A stretch of DNA of 64,000 bases from an uncultured Rhodobiaceae bacterium (GTDB taxonomy: Bacteria > Pseudomonadota > Alphaproteobacteria > RS24): the NCBI GenBank assembly GCA_937907245.1, contig CALCUM010000003.1:62001-126000 (forward strand). Direction: 5' to 3'. This document shows, piece by piece, positions 1-9,847 of this stretch (positions are counted from its first letter, which is position 1; the number at the start of each line of letters is the position of its first letter). A program made the translations under genes and the position numbers. The notes beneath the pieces were generated by a model. The model saw only the letters and a list, made by a program, of their open reading frames with translations. It ran no database searches and was not told where the DNA came from.

Positions 1-75
1 GTGGCCTTTAGCCGCTTGTGGAATTGGGGTAAACTATCTTTGTTCCGTTTCCCCTCCCCGCAATAAGAGGCGCAC

Positions 76-558
76 ATGAGTAAAACCATCCACACTATTT
101 TAGACAGTATGGGCCTAGTGCTGCCCGCGCCCACCGCGCCTTTAGGCAGCTATGTGCCTTATGTTCAGACCGGTAATCTGCTGATGATATCTGGCCAAGG
201 GCCCGTGAGTGCGAGCGGCGTGGCTATTAAAGGGCGCTTGGGAGACGGCCTCGAAATTGATGACGGACACCGTGCGGCGCAAATTTGCGGGCTTAATATT
301 GTCGCGCGCCTGCAAGCGGCGCTGGAGGGCGACTTCGATCGAGTGACCCAAATCATTCGCCTTAATGGCTTCGTTAATTCAACGCCTGATTTCACCCATC
401 ACCCTGCCGTCCTCAATGGCGCCTCTGATTTAATGTTTGAATTATTTGGCGCGCGGGGCCTGCATAGTCGCACCGCCGTGGGCGTTAGCGCTTTGCCGAT
501 GGGCTGGGCGGTAGAAATAGACGCCATCGTTGAGATAGAAGGTGACGCGAAAGCATGA
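76..558 (+). CDS. RidA/YjgF-family protein
   Basis: A 160-residue protein of the RidA/YjgF/UK114 superfamily, in the longer subgroup of about 150 residues. Classical RidA hydrolyses reactive enamine/imine intermediates, but the substrate of this subgroup is not known to me. The sequence shows the family core: a SGQGP segment at about 39-43, the conserved Arg near 132 in HSRTAVGV, and a C-terminal VEIDAI strand near 147-152. The start is supported by a purine-rich AAGAGG just upstream. Its stop overlaps the next ATG as ATGA, so it is co-translated with a FemAB-like acyltransferase. Family is certain; role is inferred. Confidence 0.88.
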   Translation: MSKTIHTILDSMGLVLPAPTAPLGSYVPYVQTGNLLMISGQGPVSASGVAIKGRLGDGLEIDDGHRAAQICGLNIVARLQAALEGDFDRVTQIIRLNGFVNSTPDFTHHPAVLNGASDLMFELFGARGLHSRTAVGVSALPMGWAVEIDAIVEIEGDAKA

Positions 559-1739
559 GTGACACTCCTTCTGTTCAGGTTCGGGTTATCTCGAGCCTCA
601 ATCTTGTAGAGCCCGCCCAGTGGGATGCGTGCGCTAACCCTGAGGGCGAGATTTACAATCCATTTTTGCGCCATGCGTTTTTGCTGGCCATGGAAGAAAG
701 CGGCTCGGCCACGGCAGAGACCGGTTGGCTTGGCCAGCATTTGATTTTGGAAAATGAGACGGGCGAGGTTTTGGCCGTCATGCCGCTTTATCTCAAAGAC
801 CATAGCCAAGGCGAGTATATTTTCGACTATGGCTGGGCCGATGCGTTTCATCGCGCAGGCGGGCATTATTATCCAAAATTATTAAGCGCGGTTCCCTTTA
901 CGCCCGCCGGTGGGCGTCGACTTTTGGTCAAACCGGGGCCCAAGCAAGACGAGCATAGAGATAATTTGCTGGCCGCCGCCCTCACCCTTTTGAAAAAACT
1001 CGATGCGTCTTCCCTGCATATTAACTTTTTGCCCGAGGCCGATTGGGAGAGCTTAGGCGCGCAAGGTTTCTTGCAGCGCACCGACCAGCAATTCCATTGG
1101 CAAAATGAGGGCTACCAAAGCTTCGAAGCGTTTTTGGACGCCATGGCCTCACGCAAACGCAAGAACCTACGTAAGGAACGCGCCAAGGCGCTTGAAAATG
1201 GCATTGAAATTGAGGCGATCACCGGAGACCAGCTCACGGAAGCGCATTGGGATGCGTTTTTCCATTTTTACATCGATACCGGTCACAGAAAATGGGGCAC
1301 GCCCTATTTGACCCGTGATTTTTTTACGCGCATTCAGCAAACCATGCCGGAAGATACGCTGCTGATTATGGCCAAACGCGAGGGGCGCTATATTGCCGGC
1401 GCGCTGAATTTCATTGGCGGAGACACGCTGTATGGTCGTAATTGGGGCTGTTTGGAAGACCACCCGTTTTTGCATTTCGAGGTTTGTTATTACCAAGCCA
1501 TCGACTTTGCCATTGCGCGCGGCCTTGCCCGCGTTGAGGCGGGCGCCCAAGGCACCCACAAGCTGGCCCGCGGCTATGCGCCCCACCGCACCTATTCAAA
1601 CCACTACATTACCCATGAGGGCTTGCGCCAAGCGGTGGGTGACTACCTTGAAACCGAGCGCCAATATGTAGACAATGATATGAAGACGCTAAGCCAACAC
1701 ACGCCGTTTAAAAAACTACAGGAGAGCCAAGATGATTAA
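555..1739 (+). CDS. FemAB-like N-acyltransferase (DUF482/COG3146)
   Basis: A 394-residue protein of the DUF482/COG3146 family, predicted N-acyltransferases with a GNAT/FemAB-like fold. A basic stretch SRKRKNLRKERAKAL lies at about 199-213, followed by HRKWGTPYLTRDFF (about 244-257) and the signature EAGAQGTHKLARGY at 328-341. No signal peptide or membrane segment is visible, so it is probably cytosolic. It overlaps the RidA gene by 4 bp and the HIT gene by 8 bp, implying one transcript. FemAB relatives add amino acids to peptidoglycan precursors, but that role is not established for this family. Confidence 0.88.
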   Translation: MSDTPSVQVRVISSLNLVEPAQWDACANPEGEIYNPFLRHAFLLAMEESGSATAETGWLGQHLILENETGEVLAVMPLYLKDHSQGEYIFDYGWADAFHRAGGHYYPKLLSAVPFTPAGGRRLLVKPGPKQDEHRDNLLAAALTLLKKLDASSLHINFLPEADWESLGAQGFLQRTDQQFHWQNEGYQSFEAFLDAMASRKRKNLRKERAKALENGIEIEAITGDQLTEAHWDAFFHFYIDTGHRKWGTPYLTRDFFTRIQQTMPEDTLLIMAKREGRYIAGALNFIGGDTLYGRNWGCLEDHPFLHFEVCYYQAIDFAIARGLARVEAGAQGTHKLARGYAPHRTYSNHYITHEGLRQAVGDYLETERQYVDNDMKTLSQHTPFKKLQESQDD

Positions 1740-2163
1740 TCTTACCGATGCTTATGACGAGCAGAATATTTTTGCCAAAATCCTGCGCGGCGAGCTGCCA
1801 AGCCACAAGCTGTATGAAGATGATGCGACGCTGGCTTTTATGGATATCATGCCGCAAGTAGCCGGCCATACTTTGGTTATTCCCAAGCAACCTGCCGTCA
1901 CGTTTCTCGACTTAACCGCAGAAGCCGCCGCCAGCGTTATGGCCACTGCCAAACTTCTTGCCCCCGCTATTATCAAGGCGGTGGAGGCGCCGGGCTTTAT
2001 GATGGCGCAATTAAACTCGTCATATGCGGGCCAGACGGTGCCGCATTATCACATGCATATTCTGCCGCGCCACGAAGGGCTGGAGTTAAAATTCCACGCG
2101 CGCGACCCCGAAGATATGGATGTTTTGGCCGCCTTAGCAGAGAAAATTCGCGCCGAACTTTAA
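1732..2163 (+). CDS. HIT family protein
   Basis: A 143-residue histidine-triad protein (HINT/Fhit-like nucleotide hydrolase or transferase). The HxHxHxx motif is HYHMHIL at residues 105-111, with catalytic His107. The N-terminal IFAKILRGELP and the GHTLVIPK segment are typical of bacterial HIT proteins. It starts inside the acyltransferase gene with an 8-bp overlap; an AGGAG lies about 7 nt before the ATG. The stop is only 4 bp from the stop of convergent clpA. In vivo substrate is unknown; HINT enzymes usually hydrolyse aminoacyl-AMP or phosphoramidates. Confidence 0.92.
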   Translation: MINLTDAYDEQNIFAKILRGELPSHKLYEDDATLAFMDIMPQVAGHTLVIPKQPAVTFLDLTAEAAASVMATAKLLAPAIIKAVEAPGFMMAQLNSSYAGQTVPHYHMHILPRHEGLELKFHARDPEDMDVLAALAEKIRAEL

Positions 2164-2167
2164 GCGC

Positions 2168-4471
2168 TTAATTAACTTTCTCGCTGGGCTTTTTGCTTTT
2201 CTTGCTCGGCTTATCATCGGCATAGGTAAACGATAACTTACCGTTTTTATCTAGGTCGACCGTCACCAGACCGCCGTTCTTGAGTTTGCCAAACAGCAAC
2301 TCGTCGGCCAGAGGTTTCTTGATATTTTCCTGAATAATACGCGCCATAGGCCGCGCGCCCATTTGCAAATCATAGCCCTCATCGACCAACCAAGTCATCG
2401 CTTTGCGCGTGACATCGATAATCACATTGCGGTCGGATAATTGCATTTCCAGCTCAAGAATAAATTTCTCGACCACACGCACCACCACTTCGGATGGTAG
2501 ATTATTGAACGGCACAACCGCATCCAAACGATTGCGGAACTCTGGCGTGAACATGCGATTGATGGCCTCCCTGTCTTCGCCTTCGCGCTTCACGCGGCCA
2601 AAGCCTATCGGCTCTTTTGCCATGTCCGAGGCGCCTGCATTGGTGGTCATAATCAATACCACGTTGCGGAAATCGACCTTACGACCATTGGCATCGGTTA
2701 GGCTGCCGTGATCCATCACTTGCAACAGCACGTTAAACAGGTCGGGGTGGGCTTTCTCAATTTCATCGAGCAGCAAGACGCAATGTGGGTTTTGGTCGAC
2801 GCCATCGGTCAGCAAACCACCTTGGTCGTAGCCAACATATCCCGGAGGCGCCCCGAGAAGGCGCGACACAGTGTGGCGTTCCATATATTCCGACATATCA
2901 AAGCGCAGTAATTCAACCCCCAGGGCCGAAGCCAATTGGCGGGCCACTTCGGTTTTGCCCACGCCCGTGGGGCCTGAGAACAAATAGCTGCCAATCGGTT
3001 TTTCAGGCTCGCGCAAACCAGCGCGCGATAATTTGATGGAAGCCGCCAAAGCGCCAATCGCATCATCTTGGCCAAATACCACCCGTTTCAGCGTTACATC
3101 GAGACCTTTGAGCTTCTCGGTATCGTCTTTCGAAACGGTTTTCGGCGGTATCCGCGCCATGGTCGCGATGGTCGCCTCAATGTCTTTCACGCTAATTGTT
3201 TTCTTGCGTTTGGAGGTTGGCAGCAACATTTGCGCCGCGCCGACTTCGTCAATCACATCGATGGCTTTGTCGGGCAATTTACGATCTGCCATGTAGCGTG
3301 ACGAAAGCTCGACCGCCGCCTTGATGGCATCATTGGTGTAACGCACATCATGGAACTCTTCGTAGTAAGACTTCAGACCTTGCAGAATTTTAATCGTGTC
3401 GGGCACACTTGGCTCAATGACATCAATCTTTTGAAAGCGTCGCGCCAAGGCACGGTCTTTTTCAAAATGCTGTCGAAACTCTTTATAGGTCGTCGAGCCC
3501 ATGCACCGGAGACTACCGCCTTGCAGGGCAGGTTTCAGTAAATTAGACGCATCCATGGCGCCACCAGAGGTCGCACCCGCGCCGATGATGGTATGGATTT
3601 CATCAATAAAAAGAACCGCTTCTGGCTTATCTTCAAGTTCTGACATGATTTGCTTCAAGCGTTCCTCGAAGTCTCCGCGATAGCGCGTTCCCGCCAGCAA
3701 GACGCCCATATCGAGCGAGTAAATAACATTGTCTAGCAAAACATCCGGCACATCGCCCTCAATAATTTTACGCGCCAGACCTTCGGCGATGGCGGTTTTG
3801 CCGACGCCAGGATCGCCTACCAACAGCGGGTTATTTTTGCTGCGACGGCATAGGATTTGGATGGCGCGCGAGACTTCTTTACTGCGCCCGATAAGGGGAT
3901 CGACTTTTCCATCGCGCGCTTTCTCGTTCAAATTGATGCAATAGGCCGCCAGCGCTTCGCCATCGGCAACGCCACTGGCTTCCTCGTCAAGGGCGTCCAT
4001 GCCTTCCACGGGGCGGCTTTCGCCTTTGCCCGGGATTTTGGCAACGCCATGCGAGATGAAATTTACCGCGTCATAACGGGTCATTTCTTGTTCTTGCAGG
4101 AAGTAAGCGGCATGGCTTTCGCGTTCGGCGAACATGGCGACCAAAACATTGGCGCCCGTCACCTCATCGCGACCAGAGCTTTGCACGTGAATAACTGCGC
4201 GCTGGATAACCCGCTGAAAACCGGCGGTTGGCTTGCAGTCTTCGTCATCTTCCACAATCAGCCCCGTCAACTCCGTGTCGATATACTGAATGAGGTTCTC
4301 GCGCAGCAAGTCTACCTTCACGCCACAGGCTTCCATCACCGCTAAGCCATCGGGGTCTTCGGTCAGCGCCAGCAGCAAATGCTCGAGCGTGGCGTATTCA
4401 TGCGAGTGATCATTGGCGATCACTAATGCACGATGTAATCCTTGTTCTAGGTCTTTTGAAAATGCCGGCAC
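2168..4471 (-). CDS. clpA: ATP-dependent Clp protease ATP-binding subunit ClpA
   Basis: A 767-residue Hsp100 unfoldase that feeds substrates to ClpP. Domains in order: double Clp-N repeat (about 1-150), AAA-1 with Walker A GDPGVGKT at 219-226 and Walker B VLFIDE near 286-291, AAA-2 with Walker A GPTGVGKT at 500-507 and [10 protein letters not shown] near 567-576, then the D2 small domain. The ClpP-docking loop carries IGF at 622-624. There is no long middle coiled coil, so it is ClpA and not ClpB. It lies 17 bp downstream of clpS, the usual adaptor-unfoldase pair. Confidence 0.97.
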   Translation of the reverse strand: MPAFSKDLEQGLHRALVIANDHSHEYATLEHLLLALTEDPDGLAVMEACGVKVDLLRENLIQYIDTELTGLIVEDDEDCKPTAGFQRVIQRAVIHVQSSGRDEVTGANVLVAMFAERESHAAYFLQEQEMTRYDAVNFISHGVAKIPGKGESRPVEGMDALDEEASGVADGEALAAYCINLNEKARDGKVDPLIGRSKEVSRAIQILCRRSKNNPLLVGDPGVGKTAIAEGLARKIIEGDVPDVLLDNVIYSLDMGVLLAGTRYRGDFEERLKQIMSELEDKPEAVLFIDEIHTIIGAGATSGGAMDASNLLKPALQGGSLRCMGSTTYKEFRQHFEKDRALARRFQKIDVIEPSVPDTIKILQGLKSYYEEFHDVRYTNDAIKAAVELSSRYMADRKLPDKAIDVIDEVGAAQMLLPTSKRKKTISVKDIEATIATMARIPPKTVSKDDTEKLKGLDVTLKRVVFGQDDAIGALAASIKLSRAGLREPEKPIGSYLFSGPTGVGKTEVARQLASALGVELLRFDMSEYMERHTVSRLLGAPPGYVGYDQGGLLTDGVDQNPHCVLLLDEIEKAHPDLFNVLLQVMDHGSLTDANGRKVDFRNVVLIMTTNAGASDMAKEPIGFGRVKREGEDREAINRMFTPEFRNRLDAVVPFNNLPSEVVVRVVEKFILELEMQLSDRNVIIDVTRKAMTWLVDEGYDLQMGARPMARIIQENIKKPLADELLFGKLKNGGLVTVDLDKNGKLSFTYADDKPSKKSKKPSEKVN

Positions 4472-4488
4472 GCCGCGCTCCTATAAGT

Positions 4489-4887
4489 CTAATCTTTTTC
4501 CATTGTGCATTGCAGCGGGTGGTCATGCTGCCGTGCCATATCCATAACTTGGGTTACTTTCGTCTCCGCAACTTCATAGGTAAACACGCCGCAAATCCCA
4601 ACTCCACTTTGGTGCACATGCAGCATCACTTTGGTTGCATCTTCGGCACTCTTGGAGAAAAAACGTTGAAGAACGTAAATCACAAACTCCATCGGCGTGT
4701 AATCATCGTTCAATAAAAGCACTTTATACATCGACGGTTTTTGGGTTTTTGTGCGGGTCAGCGTAGCTGTGCCACTTTCCCCATCTCGGCCATCTTGGCC
4801 TTCCTCGCCTTTAGACATCGTTACATGCGGCTTCGATGCCGATAAATCGATCTGGTTTTTTTCTAAAATCATGTCTCTTTGCATCAT
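4489..4887 (-). CDS. clpS: ATP-dependent Clp protease adaptor ClpS
   Basis: The N-end-rule adaptor that delivers substrates with destabilising N-terminal residues to ClpA. The ClpS core covers the C-terminal 85 or so residues: [15 protein letters not shown] forms the substrate pocket, followed by HVHQSG and [13 protein letters not shown]. Up to 132 residues can be read. The first 23 are poorly conserved, and an in-frame ATG at 4818 would give a 109-residue protein of more usual size. An AGAGG about 11 nt before the 4887 start supports the longer form weakly. First gene of the clpS-clpA unit. Confidence 0.93.
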   Translation of the reverse strand: MMQRDMILEKNQIDLSASKPHVTMSKGEEGQDGRDGESGTATLTRTKTQKPSMYKVLLLNDDYTPMEFVIYVLQRFFSKSAEDATKVMLHVHQSGVGICGVFTYEVAETKVTQVMDMARQHDHPLQCTMEKD

Positions 4888-5014
4888 GTGCTAATTTTAC
4901 CTCTGCATTGGTCTTTTCATCAAGCAAAACCCATGCGCCTGTCTATATGAGATAGGGTGCTTCATTCCCAACACAAGGGCAACTTGCTATTATGTTGGCT
5001 TGAGGAGTGATTCC

Positions 5015-6190
5015 GTGCGTCGAAATTTTTTAAGAGCCTGTATTATAACCCTATGTTTTACATGGGGTTTTTCTTCTACGGCTGTCGCCGCTCCGTTCTC
5101 CTCCATCGTTATAGACGCGACAAGCGGGCGCACATTGCAGCAATATCGCGCCTCGCAAAGCCGATATCCTGCCAGTCTCACCAAGCTCATGAGCTTGTAT
5201 ATTATGTTCGAAGAGATAGAGGCGGAGCGCTTAACCCCCAAAACGCCCATATATGTGTCGCGCCAAGCCGCGCGCCAACCGGCCAGTCGATTGGGGCTGA
5301 AGGCTGGAACGACCCTCCCCGCGGAAATCGCTATGAAGGCGCTTTTGGTGAAATCTGCCAATGATGTCGCCACCGCCATCGCCGAACATATCTCGGGCTC
5401 CGAAGCCAAATTCGCTCGTCGTATGACAAGGAAAGCTCGCGAGCTTGGCCTCTATGATACTCATTTCACCAATGCTTCTGGCCTATATCATTGGCGCCAA
5501 CAAAGCAGCGCCCGCGACATGGCTAAATTGGCGCAGGCTTTGCTGACGCGTTTTCCGCAATTCGAGCGCCTTTGGCAAACGTCAGACTTCCGCTTTGAGG
5601 ATAAACAATACCGAAGTCATAACCGCGTCGTGCGACGCCTTTCCGGCGCCATCGGCATGAAGACAGGCTATATTCGGGCTTCTGGCTATAATATTGCCAC
5701 CGCCGTGCAGCGCGATAATAAGCGAATTATCATTATTATCATGGGCGGCACTTCAGCCGAGGCCCGCGACCGGCATGCCATATCGCTGGCAAACCGAAGC
5801 TTGGCGCGCGCGCAGCCCTATGTCGCCAAAACAAAAGCCAATACAGCTCAACTTCACCAAGCCGCTCTATGGCTGAACACTTCGGCTGGCGAATTGGCCA
5901 ATGAATTAACCAAACCGACACGAGGGATGGTTCTGGCAGATTTGCCGCGAGATTGGAAAATTCAGGTGGGGGCTTTTTCAGCATCTGTGCATGCCTATAG
6001 CCAATTGCAGCGCATCCGCCGTGTCTTGGGCCCGCAACTAGAAAACTCAGAAGGCCGAGCCGAGCAAATTGTAAGAAACGGCAGGCCGATGTATCGCGCG
6101 CGTTTCGCTAATTTATCAGAGCCCCAAGCGTTTCATTTGTGCCGCAGCTTGAGAGAAGTGACGCCTAGCTGCTTACCGATTGCGCCTTAG
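5015..6190 (+). CDS. D-alanyl-D-alanine carboxypeptidase with SPOR domain
   Basis: A 391-residue penicillin-binding protein of the DacA/DacC (S11) class that trims pentapeptide stems in the periplasm. The serine-peptidase motifs are SLTK at 54-57, SAN at 114-116 and KTG at 216-218. A signal peptide ends near AVA at 24-26. Residues about 313-390 form a SPOR domain, which binds denuded peptidoglycan at division septa, so septal recruitment is likely. I chose GTG 5015 because GAGGAG (5002-5007) sits 7 nt upstream; an upstream TTG at 5000 lies before that site. Divergent from clpS. Confidence 0.92.
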   Translation: MRRNFLRACIITLCFTWGFSSTAVAAPFSSIVIDATSGRTLQQYRASQSRYPASLTKLMSLYIMFEEIEAERLTPKTPIYVSRQAARQPASRLGLKAGTTLPAEIAMKALLVKSANDVATAIAEHISGSEAKFARRMTRKARELGLYDTHFTNASGLYHWRQQSSARDMAKLAQALLTRFPQFERLWQTSDFRFEDKQYRSHNRVVRRLSGAIGMKTGYIRASGYNIATAVQRDNKRIIIIIMGGTSAEARDRHAISLANRSLARAQPYVAKTKANTAQLHQAALWLNTSAGELANELTKPTRGMVLADLPRDWKIQVGAFSASVHAYSQLQRIRRVLGPQLENSEGRAEQIVRNGRPMYRARFANLSEPQAFHLCRSLREVTPSCLPIAP

Positions 6191-6198
6191 ATATCGAT

Positions 6199-6648
6199 TT
6201 AAGTATCGAGCAAAACACTGCGCGCTTCATTTAACCGCGCCGCCAGCCAATCTGTGCCGCCTTGGTCTGGGTGATTTTTGACAATCAAAGTTTTATAAGC
6301 CGCTTCGATATCGGCCGGAGAGGCCTGCGCATCTAGCCCCAAAATTTCTAGCGCTTGGGCGCGATCCATCTCGGTACCTTGGGCAATAGGCTTTTCTTTT
6401 GCACCCGCATTGGCACGGATTTGGCGGGCTAATAAATAGGCGCGCATCCCCCAAAGGGCGATTGCCCCTGCCGGTGCGGCCAACGCAAAACGCCCCGCCA
6501 GCACAAACAGCACCAGCGCCGTCGCTGCCAGAAAAAACAATCCTGCCCAAAAAAACAGTTTCATCGCACGCCGAGACATTCGCGCAATACCCCGCGACAC
6601 CAGCAATAGCCCCACAACAACCAAAGCGCCAAGAAGGAGATAACCCAT
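6199..6648 (-). CDS. Membrane-anchored J-domain protein
   Basis: A 149-residue protein with hydrophobic N-terminal segments (about 1-20, 30-52 and 55-72) and a C-terminal J domain (about 94-149). The HPD tripeptide that stimulates DnaK-type ATPases is at 126-128 within KNHPDQGG. It should sit in the inner membrane with the J domain in the cytosol. Its ATG overlaps the stop of mipZ by one base (TAATG), so translation is probably coupled. Similar small membrane J proteins are common in alphaproteobacteria; the client is unknown. Confidence 0.85.
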   Translation of the reverse strand: MGYLLLGALVVVGLLLVSRGIARMSRRAMKLFFWAGLFFLAATALVLFVLAGRFALAAPAGAIALWGMRAYLLARQIRANAGAKEKPIAQGTEMDRAQALEILGLDAQASPADIEAAYKTLIVKNHPDQGGTDWLAARLNEARSVLLDT

Positions 6649-7514
6649 TACTCGGCTCCCCCGCCAGATAGCCCAGGGAGGTTGAGGGCATTGAGCAAAG
6701 ACTTCACTTCCGCGCGCGCCGCCACATGGCTCATGGTTAGGCTAGCATTGGCCTCTTCAGAGGTAAGGTCGAGCAAGGTAAGGCCAGCTGGAAACATTTC
6801 GCGAAACACCACGCGTTCCGACAGGCCCTCGATTTGACGAAACGCCAGTCGGCTCGCCAGCGCATCGAGAGTGGTTTCAACGCGCTTTCGGTTTTTCGCA
6901 TGAATGTGGCTCGTGCGGTTGCGCAAGACGACCCAATCAATCGCGGCGCCATTGGCTTGAACGCGCGCCTGACGACATTGCCAAACCATCTCTGCATAAA
7001 TACTCGGCCCCGCCACCTCCAACGTATTGGGGTCGAGAGTGGCCAAAAGATCCACATCCACAAAACTCTCGTTCATGGGCGTAATTAGCGTATCCGCCGA
7101 GGCATGACCCAAGCGGGATAGATAGCTATCGGAGCCTGGGCAATCGATGACCACAAAATCATGGTTGGCCCGTAAATGACCCAGCGCCCGAACGAAGCTT
7201 TCGCTCTCCTCTTGCTGTCGAATATCGAGACTATTATGGCTGCCGGCTTGCATGGTTATGTGTTCCGGCATTTGCATATCGCGCCGCCCAACCCACATTT
7301 GTCGATTGGCTATATAGCGGCTGAAAGATTTTTGCCGCACATCGAGGTCTAGCGTGCCGACCGATTTTCCGGCCTCCAGCAAAGCCGCCACGACGTGCAT
7401 CGCGACAGTGGTTTTACCCGCGCCGCCTTTTTCATTGCCAAGAACAACCACATGCGGCGCGACATTTGGCGCCGAGGCAGCTATTGTTGAGCTTGAAGAC
7501 ATCGTATCTGACAA
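6648..7514 (-). CDS. mipZ: Division-plane positioning ATPase MipZ
   Basis: A 288-residue ParA/MinD-superfamily ATPase. The deviant Walker A KGGAGKTT is at about 29-36 after GNE, and LDLDVRQKSFSRYIANR follows at about 54-70, the MipZ signature rather than that of chromosome-partitioning ParA. VVIDCPGSD near 121-129 is Walker B. In Caulobacter MipZ forms a ParB-dependent gradient that blocks FtsZ near the poles. The start is a TTG at 7514 with AAGGA 6 nt upstream; the next ATG lies too far from that site. It is followed by the membrane J protein with a one-base overlap. Confidence 0.9.
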   Translation of the reverse strand: MSDTMSSSSTIAASAPNVAPHVVVLGNEKGGAGKTTVAMHVVAALLEAGKSVGTLDLDVRQKSFSRYIANRQMWVGRRDMQMPEHITMQAGSHNSLDIRQQEESESFVRALGHLRANHDFVVIDCPGSDSYLSRLGHASADTLITPMNESFVDVDLLATLDPNTLEVAGPSIYAEMVWQCRQARVQANGAAIDWVVLRNRTSHIHAKNRKRVETTLDALASRLAFRQIEGLSERVVFREMFPAGLTLLDLTSEEANASLTMSHVAARAEVKSLLNALNLPGLSGGGAE

Positions 7515-7631
7515 AGTTTTTCCTTCATTTTAGACTGAATTGAGTATAAACCCGATTCCAGAAACTGGCTGCAAGTTCCATTAAAAGCTTATCCTTCCCT
7601 TGCTGCTAAATTTAGCTGAGAGGCTGCAAAT

Positions 7632-8423
7632 ATGCCGTTAACTGGCAAAAAAATATTGATAACCGGAGCCAATGGCGGTCTCGGCCGTGCCATTGCCGCT
7701 CTGGCGCACGCGCAAGGGGCAAACCTCGTGCTTTGCGAGCGCACGCCCGAGTTGGCCCAAGCTGCCAAAGACGCCTTACCGGATAGTAAAAATATAGATT
7801 GCGCGCACGCAGATTTGCGCGATAGCGAAGCCGTGGCCTCTATGGTCGCTGGCGCCATTGAAACGATGGGCGGTCTGGATGGCGTGGTAAATAATGCCGC
7901 CATGTTGGCTGAGGATGACACCACTCCGGTGGAGACACCGCTAGAGAGCTGGCAGTCCACACTCGACGTCAACTTAACCGGAGCTTTTTTAATCTATAAA
8001 AATGCCCTGCCCCATCTCATCCAGCAGCAAAGCGGTTCCTTGGTGACGCTCAGCTCGGTTGTCGCGCATAGCGCTTCGGCCACCGCTCAGATTGCCTATA
8101 CCACCAGCAAGGGCGCACTCGAAGCGATGACCCGCGAGATTGCCATCGCCCATGCGCGCGATAATATTCGCGCCAATTGCGTGGCACCCGGCCCCGTATT
8201 GACCGAGCGTACAGCGCGGTATTTTGATACGCCCGAAAAATGGGCAACGCGTCGCCAACATATTCCGATGGGACGTTTGGGACGGCAAGAAGAAATTGCC
8301 GCTAGCGTTTGCTTTTTATTATCCGACGGCGCGGGCTGGCAAACTGGCAGTATTATGCGGGTCGACGGCGGAATTTCGGCCGCTTATTTAGTCGATGACG
8401 CCAAGGGTAGCGACACACCATGA
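7632..8423 (+). CDS. Short-chain dehydrogenase/reductase (SDR)
   Basis: A 263-residue classical SDR oxidoreductase using NAD(P). The cofactor motif TGANGGLG is at 11-18, NNAA at 87-90, the catalytic Ser at 141-142, and Tyr156/Lys160 in YTTSK. The C-terminal AGWQTGSIMRVDGG matches FabG-like enzymes. A GAGAGG precedes the ATG. The stop overlaps the aldehyde dehydrogenase start by 4 bp (ATGA), suggesting consecutive steps in one pathway. The substrate cannot be read from sequence; an alcohol or hydroxy-acid dehydrogenase is most likely. Confidence 0.9.
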   Translation: MPLTGKKILITGANGGLGRAIAALAHAQGANLVLCERTPELAQAAKDALPDSKNIDCAHADLRDSEAVASMVAGAIETMGGLDGVVNNAAMLAEDDTTPVETPLESWQSTLDVNLTGAFLIYKNALPHLIQQQSGSLVTLSSVVAHSASATAQIAYTTSKGALEAMTREIAIAHARDNIRANCVAPGPVLTERTARYFDTPEKWATRRQHIPMGRLGRQEEIAASVCFLLSDGAGWQTGSIMRVDGGISAAYLVDDAKGSDTP

Positions 8424-9847
8424 CCCAAAACACGGTTGAGATTATCAGCCCTATTGATGGCTCAATTTATGCAACGCGCGCCCTGAACACGGCGAACGAA
8501 GTGGATAGCTGCCTGACCCAAGCCACCGCAGCGCAGGCACTTTGGCAAGATACGCCGCTTGAAACCCGCGCTGACTTTGTTTTGCGCGCGCTAGATATCA
8601 TCGACCAACAACGCAGCGAAATTGCTTTGGAGCTGGCCTGGCAAATGGGGCGCCCCGTGCGCTATGGTGATGGCGAGGTGAACGGATTTTTGGAACGCGG
8701 GCGCCATATGGTATCGATTGCCGAAAGCGCCTTACAAAACATCTACCCCGATCCGCAAGACGGGTTCGAACGCTATATCGAACGCCGCCCCTTGGGTGTG
8801 GTGTTGGTGGTCGCGGCCTGGAATTACCCTTATCTCATAGCCGTAAACTCCATCGTGCCCGCGCTGATGGCGGGTAATTGCGTGGTGTTAAAACATTCAG
8901 GCCAAACGCTGCTGAGCGGCGAACGCCTTGTGGCGGCTTTTCACGCGGCGGCGCGCGATATGGGCTTGCCGCAAGCCTTGCAAGACGGGTTGATAACTTG
9001 CCTGCATCTCGACCATGGCGCGACTGCCAAAACCGTCGGGGATGCGCGCATTGCCCATGTTAATTTCACTGGCTCCGTATCGGGTGGCCATGCCATCGTC
9101 GCGGCAGCCAAAGACAGATTTATTGGCCTGGGGTTGGAGCTGGGCGGCAAAGACCCCGCCTATGTGCGCGCCGATGCCGACCTAGACGCCACGGCCGAGG
9201 CTTTGGTCGATGGCAGTTTTTTCAATAGCGGCCAATCGTGCTGTGGCATCGAGCGGATTTATGTCGAGGCCAGCGTGCAGGATGCTTTGGTCGAGCGCAT
9301 GTGCGCCCTGACAAAAGACTATGTGCTGGGCACGCCGCTAGACGAAGCCACCACGATGGGGCCTATGGTGCGCACCCAAGCGGCCGACATGGTGCGCCAG
9401 CAAATTAACGACGCGCTATCGCAAGGGGCCAAAGCCTGCCTCGAGGAAAGCCATTTTGCGGCCAGCCAAATCGGTACCCCCTATTTGGCACCGCAAATTC
9501 TGACCCATGTTACGCATGATATGGAGATTATGCGCGAAGAGAGTTTCGGCCCTGTTGTGGGCATTATGGCTGTGGCGGATGACGCCGAAGCCATCGCAAG
9601 AATGAACGATAGCGTTTATGGGCTAACGGCCAGCGTCTGGACAAAAGACGCAAAAGCCGCCAAAGCCATTGGTGCCAAAGTGCAAACTGGCACGTTTTTT
9701 ATGAACCGATGCGACTACCTAGACCCCGGTCTGGCATGGACAGGCATTGGCGACACGGGACGCGGCGCCAGCCTATCGCAAATCGGCTATGAGCAGCTTA
9801 CGCGCCCCATGAGCTTTCATCTCAAAACAGGAAACGAATATGCCTAG
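8420..9847 (+). CDS. Aldehyde dehydrogenase family protein
   Basis: A 475-residue NAD(P)-dependent aldehyde dehydrogenase. The catalytic Cys is 274 in GQSC and the general base is Glu240 in LELGGK. The AWNYPY and NFTGS segments are also present. It overlaps the SDR by 4 bp and panC by 8 bp, so all three genes are probably co-translated. The substrate is unassigned. Adjacency to the SDR suggests alcohol-to-aldehyde-to-acid oxidation, and adjacency to panC raises a link to beta-alanine or pantoate supply, but this is inference only. Confidence 0.93.
   Translation: MTQNTVEIISPIDGSIYATRALNTANEVDSCLTQATAAQALWQDTPLETRADFVLRALDIIDQQRSEIALELAWQMGRPVRYGDGEVNGFLERGRHMVSIAESALQNIYPDPQDGFERYIERRPLGVVLVVAAWNYPYLIAVNSIVPALMAGNCVVLKHSGQTLLSGERLVAAFHAAARDMGLPQALQDGLITCLHLDHGATAKTVGDARIAHVNFTGSVSGGHAIVAAAKDRFIGLGLELGGKDPAYVRADADLDATAEALVDGSFFNSGQSCCGIERIYVEASVQDALVERMCALTKDYVLGTPLDEATTMGPMVRTQAADMVRQQINDALSQGAKACLEESHFAASQIGTPYLAPQILTHVTHDMEIMREESFGPVVGIMAVADDAEAIARMNDSVYGLTASVWTKDAKAAKAIGAKVQTGTFFMNRCDYLDPGLAWTGIGDTGRGASLSQIGYEQLTRPMSFHLKTGNEYA

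Noticed and set aside
4888-5014. Promoters in the clpS/carboxypeptidase divergent gap
   Set aside because: TATTAT before the carboxypeptidase and TTGATG-18-TAAAAT before clpS can be seen, but the partners or spacing are poor and both would leave very short leaders, so I do not list them.
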